From the NCBI RefSeq assembly GCF_002211105.1, contig NZ_JPUA01000010.1:104967-168966 (forward strand): 64,000 nucleotides of DNA. Reading direction: 5' to 3'. Source of the DNA: Halomonas campaniensis. Lineage in GTDB: Bacteria > Pseudomonadota > Gammaproteobacteria > Pseudomonadales > Halomonadaceae. Numbering within the stretch: position 1 is the stretch's first letter; every line of letters starts with the position of its first letter. Below, in pieces: positions 60,624 to 64,000 of this stretch. Made by a program: the position numbers and the translations under genes. The notes below the pieces were generated by a model, which saw only the letters and a list, made by a program, of their open reading frames with translations, did not search any database and was not told where the DNA came from.

Positions 60624-61379
60624 GTGCATATACGCATTATTAACCCCAACACCACGGCCTCCATGACCGCTGCTATGGGGCAGGCAGCACAGCAGCAGGC
60701 GGGGCCTGGCACCACGGTTAGCGCTTCACAGCCGGACGCTGGCCCGGTTTCGATAGAAAGCCATTTTGACGAAGCGATCAGCGCGGTAGGGGTTGCCGAA
60801 GAGGTGCTTAAAGGCGAACGCGAAGGCGGCATCGATGCCTACGTGGTGGCCTGTTTCGGCGATCCGGGCTTGCTCGCTGCCCGCGAACTCACCCGCGCAC
60901 CGGTGATTGGCATTGCCGAAGCGGCGTTTCATCTCGCCACCCTGGTGAGCACCCGTTTTTCTATTGTGACCACCTTGGGCCGCACCGGCATTATCGCCGA
61001 GCACCTGTTGCAACAGTACGGCTTTAGCCACCACTGCCGTCGTATACGTGCTGCGGAAATCCCGGTGTTGGATCTTGAGCATCACCCTGACGCGGCGTTT
61101 ACCCGCATTGTTGAAGAGTGCTGCCGCGCCAGGGATGAAGATGGCATTGGCGCCATCGTTTTAGGCTGCGGCGGTATGGCGAATTTGACTCAGGAGATCA
61201 GTCGCGAAGTGGGCCTGCCGGTAGTGGAAGGAGTCACCGCCGCGCTGAAACTGGCGGAGTCACTGGTCAGTCTGGGTCTACATACCAGTAAGCATGGAGA
61301 CCTTGCCTACCCGCGACCAAAGACCTTCACGGGTAAGTTTTCCGAGCTTTCTGACCTTGCACTACCGCTTAAGTCATAA
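60624..61379 (+). CDS. Asp/Glu/hydantoin racemase-family protein, probable allantoin racemase HpxA
   Basis: A 251-residue cytoplasmic racemase with the two catalytic Cys visible: C77 in VVACFGDPGL and C182 in VLGCGGMANL. The start IRIINPNTTASMT and block GIAEAAFHLATLVSTRFSIVTTLGRT are typical of the hydantoin/allantoin racemase branch (HpxA of Klebsiella). It would interconvert allantoin enantiomers so that the allantoinase can use both. I chose GTG at 60624 because the family start IRIINPN follows directly; the longer open frame begins inside the operator. Divergent from puuE, with which it shares operator type. Confidence 0.87.
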   Translation: MHIRIINPNTTASMTAAMGQAAQQQAGPGTTVSASQPDAGPVSIESHFDEAISAVGVAEEVLKGEREGGIDAYVVACFGDPGLLAARELTRAPVIGIAEAAFHLATLVSTRFSIVTTLGRTGIIAEHLLQQYGFSHHCRRIRAAEIPVLDLEHHPDAAFTRIVEECCRARDEDGIGAIVLGCGGMANLTQEISREVGLPVVEGVTAALKLAESLVSLGLHTSKHGDLAYPRPKTFTGKFSELSDLALPLKS

Positions 61380-61530
61380 CCGCTATAAAAAAACAGTCAT
61401 GACTTCAAACATTTAATAACAAACGAATAGCAACACGAACGTCCAATAGCACGCCACGCCGCAAGCGTTGCCTGGGGATTCCAAATACCCAAGCTGCCAA
61501 TAAAACCGATAATCTTGCGAGGACGACATC

Positions 61531-62889
61531 ATGAGCGCTTCACCCTCGGCTCTTGCGTCAGAAGAACGATCCGATGACGGATCAAAAGCACTAGGGGCAG
61601 AAAGCCTGGCCCCACAACACACCCGGATTATGGGGCGAGGCTCCTATTTTCTGGCGTGGTTCGGCGGCTGCGTTTCCATCGGCACCTTTGCCATGGGCTC
61701 AAGCGTGGTCGGCACCCTGAACCTGTTACAAGCCACCCTGGCCATTGCCATCGGCTGCTTTGTGATCGGTATTGCCCTGGCCATTAACGGGGCCGCGGGC
61801 TACAAGTACGGCATTCCGTTTATGGTGCAAGCGCGCAGCGCGTTCGGCTTTACGGGCACGCGCTTACCGGGCTTGGTACGCGCAGTGCCAGCGGTAGTGT
61901 GGTACGGCTTTCAAAGCTGGATTGGCGCCGGGGCACTCAATATGGTGTCAGCCACCCTGTTCGGCTTCGACAACCTTATCTTCTACTTTATTACCTTCCA
62001 GTTTCTGCAAATTGGTCTTTCGGTAATGGGCTTCCAGGGCATCAAGTGGTTAGAGAATATCGGCAGCGCCTTTATCCTCGCCTCATTGATGTACATGTTC
62101 TACGCCACGGTGCAGCGCTATGGCGATGAACTTTCCGCTAGCCTGCTGACCATGGAAGGCTCCTGGGGCATGCCCTTCTGGGGCGCGACCATGCTCTTTT
62201 TGGGCATCTACAGCACCATGATGCTTAACGTTAGCGACTACTCCCGCGAGCATAAAAAGGGCACGGCGCAGAGCCTGCTGACCACTATCTACGCCATGTC
62301 GATTCTGCCCTGCACGCTGTTTATGGGCTTGATCGGCTATATGGTTTCGCAAGCCACTGGCACCGCTGACCCTATCCAGGTGTTCGCCAACGCCGTGGAC
62401 AACACCCCGCTGTTAATGACCACCCTGCTGTTCATCGCCTTTGCCCAGGTCACCACCAACGTGCTCAACAATGTGGTACCGCCCACCTACGTGCTGATGG
62501 ATGTATTCAAGATCAAGTTTTCGGTCGCCACGGTGATCGTTGGCTTGCTGGCCTTCGCCACCTTCCCCTGGAAGTTGGTGCAACCGGGCTCTGCGGCAGG
62601 TCTGCAGCTATTTGTGCAGACTTACTCCGCCTTTTTAGGCCCCATCTTCGCCATTCTGGTGGTCGATTATTATGTGATTCGCCGCCGCACGCTGGATATC
62701 AATAAGCTGTATGACGCCAACGGCCCCTACCAAGGCGTGAACTTAGCCGCTTTCATCGCCACGGCGGTGGGCATTGTGGCGGCGCTCTCTTTCTCGGCGA
62801 TCTCGTGGTACGCCAGCCTGATACCCGCAGGTGTTACCTACTACCTGCTTATGAAGTACTGGGCTCCCTGCCAGCGCTTTAGCCAGTAA
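61531..62889 (+). CDS. NCS1-family permease, probable purine/allantoin/cytosine carrier
   Basis: A 452-residue inner-membrane symporter with twelve predicted helices. Family features are FLAWFGGCVSIGTFAMGSSV near 45, GIPFMVQARSAFGFTGTRLP near 95-115, WYGFQSWIGAGALNM near 128-142 and NVSDYSREHKKGTAQSLL near 233. It is of the CodB-like branch and would import a nucleobase or allantoin. GAGG lies 9 bases before the ATG. It follows the racemase gene on the same strand, and a second NCS1 gene follows after 29 bases. The short N-terminal extension rich in Ser and Glu is cytoplasmic. Confidence 0.9.
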   Translation: MSASPSALASEERSDDGSKALGAESLAPQHTRIMGRGSYFLAWFGGCVSIGTFAMGSSVVGTLNLLQATLAIAIGCFVIGIALAINGAAGYKYGIPFMVQARSAFGFTGTRLPGLVRAVPAVVWYGFQSWIGAGALNMVSATLFGFDNLIFYFITFQFLQIGLSVMGFQGIKWLENIGSAFILASLMYMFYATVQRYGDELSASLLTMEGSWGMPFWGATMLFLGIYSTMMLNVSDYSREHKKGTAQSLLTTIYAMSILPCTLFMGLIGYMVSQATGTADPIQVFANAVDNTPLLMTTLLFIAFAQVTTNVLNNVVPPTYVLMDVFKIKFSVATVIVGLLAFATFPWKLVQPGSAAGLQLFVQTYSAFLGPIFAILVVDYYVIRRRTLDINKLYDANGPYQGVNLAAFIATAVGIVAALSFSAISWYASLIPAGVTYYLLMKYWAPCQRFSQ

Positions 62890-62918
62890 CTCCATTCGGC
62901 AACCGAAGAGCGAATAAG

Positions 62919-64000
62919 ATGAAAGAGAGTAACGACGTTAGTGACCTGGATATCAAACACATCGATCCCACGCTCTATAACGAGGATCTTGCGCCGCTTA
63001 AACCCCAGGATCGTAACTGGGGCGCGTTTGAGATATTTAACGTTTGGTCTAATGATATCCAGAGCCTGTTTGGTTACACCCTGGCGGCCTCGCTGTTTTT
63101 AACCTACGGCCTGAACGGCTGGGCGGTCATGGCGGCGATTATTCTGGCGGGCGTGATCGTAATGTTTCTGGTCAACCTCACCGGTAAGCCCAGCGTTAAA
63201 TACGGCATTCCTTTTCCGGTCATGGTGCGCGCCAGCATGGGCGTCCGCGGCGCCAACCTACCCGCGATGCTGCGCGCCATCGTGGGGATCTTTTGGTACG
63301 GCGTGCAAACCTACTTCGCCTCCACCGCCGTCACCCTACTGATTACGGCGTTTTTTGGCGCAGGCAATGGCAGCACCTTCCTGGGGCTTTCCGGTGTGGC
63401 TTGGGTGTCGTTTGTGATTGTGTGGCTGTTTCAAATCGCGATTTTCTGGCAAGGCATTGAGCGCATTAAGCACTTCCTCAACTGGGCGGGCCCGCTGGTC
63501 TACGTGGTGATGTTGGTGCTGATGATCATTGTTTGGTATCAAGCGGGCAGTGAGCTGATCCCCGCCATTGGCACCATTTTCAGCGGTGGCAGTGAGACCA
63601 GCGGTAGTTCAATCGCGGCCTTTATGGCAATTGTGGGCACCATGGTGGCGTACTTTGCAGCAGTGGTAATCAACTTCGGTGACTTCACCCGCTTTGTAAA
63701 AACCGAACGCCAGATGAAGCTCGGCAACCTGTCGGGCTTACCGCTGAACGTGGCGTTCTTCTCGTTTATCGCGTTGATTATTACCGCCGGTACGCTGGTG
63801 CTATTTGGCGAGGCGCTGACCAACCCCGCCGATATCGTTGAGCGAGTGGATTCGCTGCCCCTGACGATTGTCGCCGCACTAACCTTCTTCGCCGCCACGG
63901 TAGGCATCAACCTGGTCGCCAACTTTATTCCCCCCGCCTACGACTTGGCCAATCTTTTTCCCAGCAAAATCAGTTTTAAAATGGGCGGCCTGATTACCGC
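62919..64000 (+). CDS. NCS1-family permease, allantoin/hydantoin type (3' cut by window edge)
   Basis: The frame is open from ATG 62919 to the window end, giving 360 visible residues of an expected 470-500. Early features are NWGAFEIFNVWSNDIQSL, GKPSVKYGIPFPVMVRASMG and IFWYGVQTYFASTAVTLL, all typical of the Mhp1/PucI/FurE-type NCS1 group. A late block is FVKTERQMKLGNLSGLPLNV. It would import allantoin, uracil or hydantoins. It differs clearly from the preceding NCS1 protein, so the two probably carry different substrates of the same pathway. Confidence 0.9.
   Translation, partial: MKESNDVSDLDIKHIDPTLYNEDLAPLKPQDRNWGAFEIFNVWSNDIQSLFGYTLAASLFLTYGLNGWAVMAAIILAGVIVMFLVNLTGKPSVKYGIPFPVMVRASMGVRGANLPAMLRAIVGIFWYGVQTYFASTAVTLLITAFFGAGNGSTFLGLSGVAWVSFVIVWLFQIAIFWQGIERIKHFLNWAGPLVYVVMLVLMIIVWYQAGSELIPAIGTIFSGGSETSGSSIAAFMAIVGTMVAYFAAVVINFGDFTRFVKTERQMKLGNLSGLPLNVAFFSFIALIITAGTLVLFGEALTNPADIVERVDSLPLTIVAALTFFAATVGINLVANFIPPAYDLANLFPSKISFKMGGLIT

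Overview
The window looks like chromosome of a moderately halophilic gammaproteobacterium of the Halomonas type (inference from gene content). It has a BetT-class choline carrier, several tripartite (TTT and TRAP) solute transporters, a UspA protein tied to a TRAP system, a NosP/NahK-like pair, a GMC-family sugar dehydrogenase, acidic periplasmic proteins and moderately high G+C. No rRNA, tRNA, CRISPR array, prophage or insertion sequence was seen. Both ends cut genes: an RND pump on the left and an NCS1 permease on the right.

Layout. 1-5060: RND pump with baeS and baeR. 5075-11237: tctDE two-component system converging on a tctCBA tricarboxylate-type operon that ends in an AbrB-family membrane protein. 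11374-13695: a FlxA-like coiled-coil gene behind a textbook sigma-28 promoter, a lipoprotein esterase and a Spy-like chaperone. 13791-17783: BetT with a BetI-like operator, and a SulP anion carrier. 17867-26643: alcohol and aldehyde dehydrogenases, an ErdR-like regulator, a hybrid kinase plus FIST protein pair resembling NahK/NosP, a second hybrid kinase and a small exported molybdopterin-fold protein. 26793-32111: DUF2189 protein, UspA and a TAXI-TRAP transporter.

32435-46138 is a catabolic island: dctPQM TRAP transporter, LacI regulator, Gfo/Idh/MocA oxidoreductase, a cytoplasmic TIM-barrel isomerase and an MFS carrier. After a small toxin-antitoxin pair comes an oppositely oriented set of five genes: two exported TIM-barrel proteins, a GMC flavoprotein, its Tat-type small subunit, and an exported DUF1080 (3-keto-disaccharide hydrolase fold) protein. 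Two near-identical LacI-type palindromes, 9.5 kb apart, sit upstream of the two catabolic operons. I read this as one regulon for oxidative (3-keto) attack on glycosides in the periplasm; the substrate is unknown.

46393-51893: EamA carrier, DUF192 protein, modABC and pyruvate kinase, the last five in one tightly packed strand. 52011-64000: purine/allantoin catabolism (allA, allE, puuE, an allantoin-racemase-like gene, two NCS1 permeases) mixed with a YfcC carrier, a polar amino-acid-type ABC importer and a MurR/RpiR regulator. Two operator classes are visible by eye: TTGTATACAA palindromes at the allE and puuE/racemase promoters, and GAAAC-N4-GTTTC boxes at the yfcC and ABC-importer promoters. 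A 145-bp imperfect palindrome of MITE/REP type lies between allA and allE.
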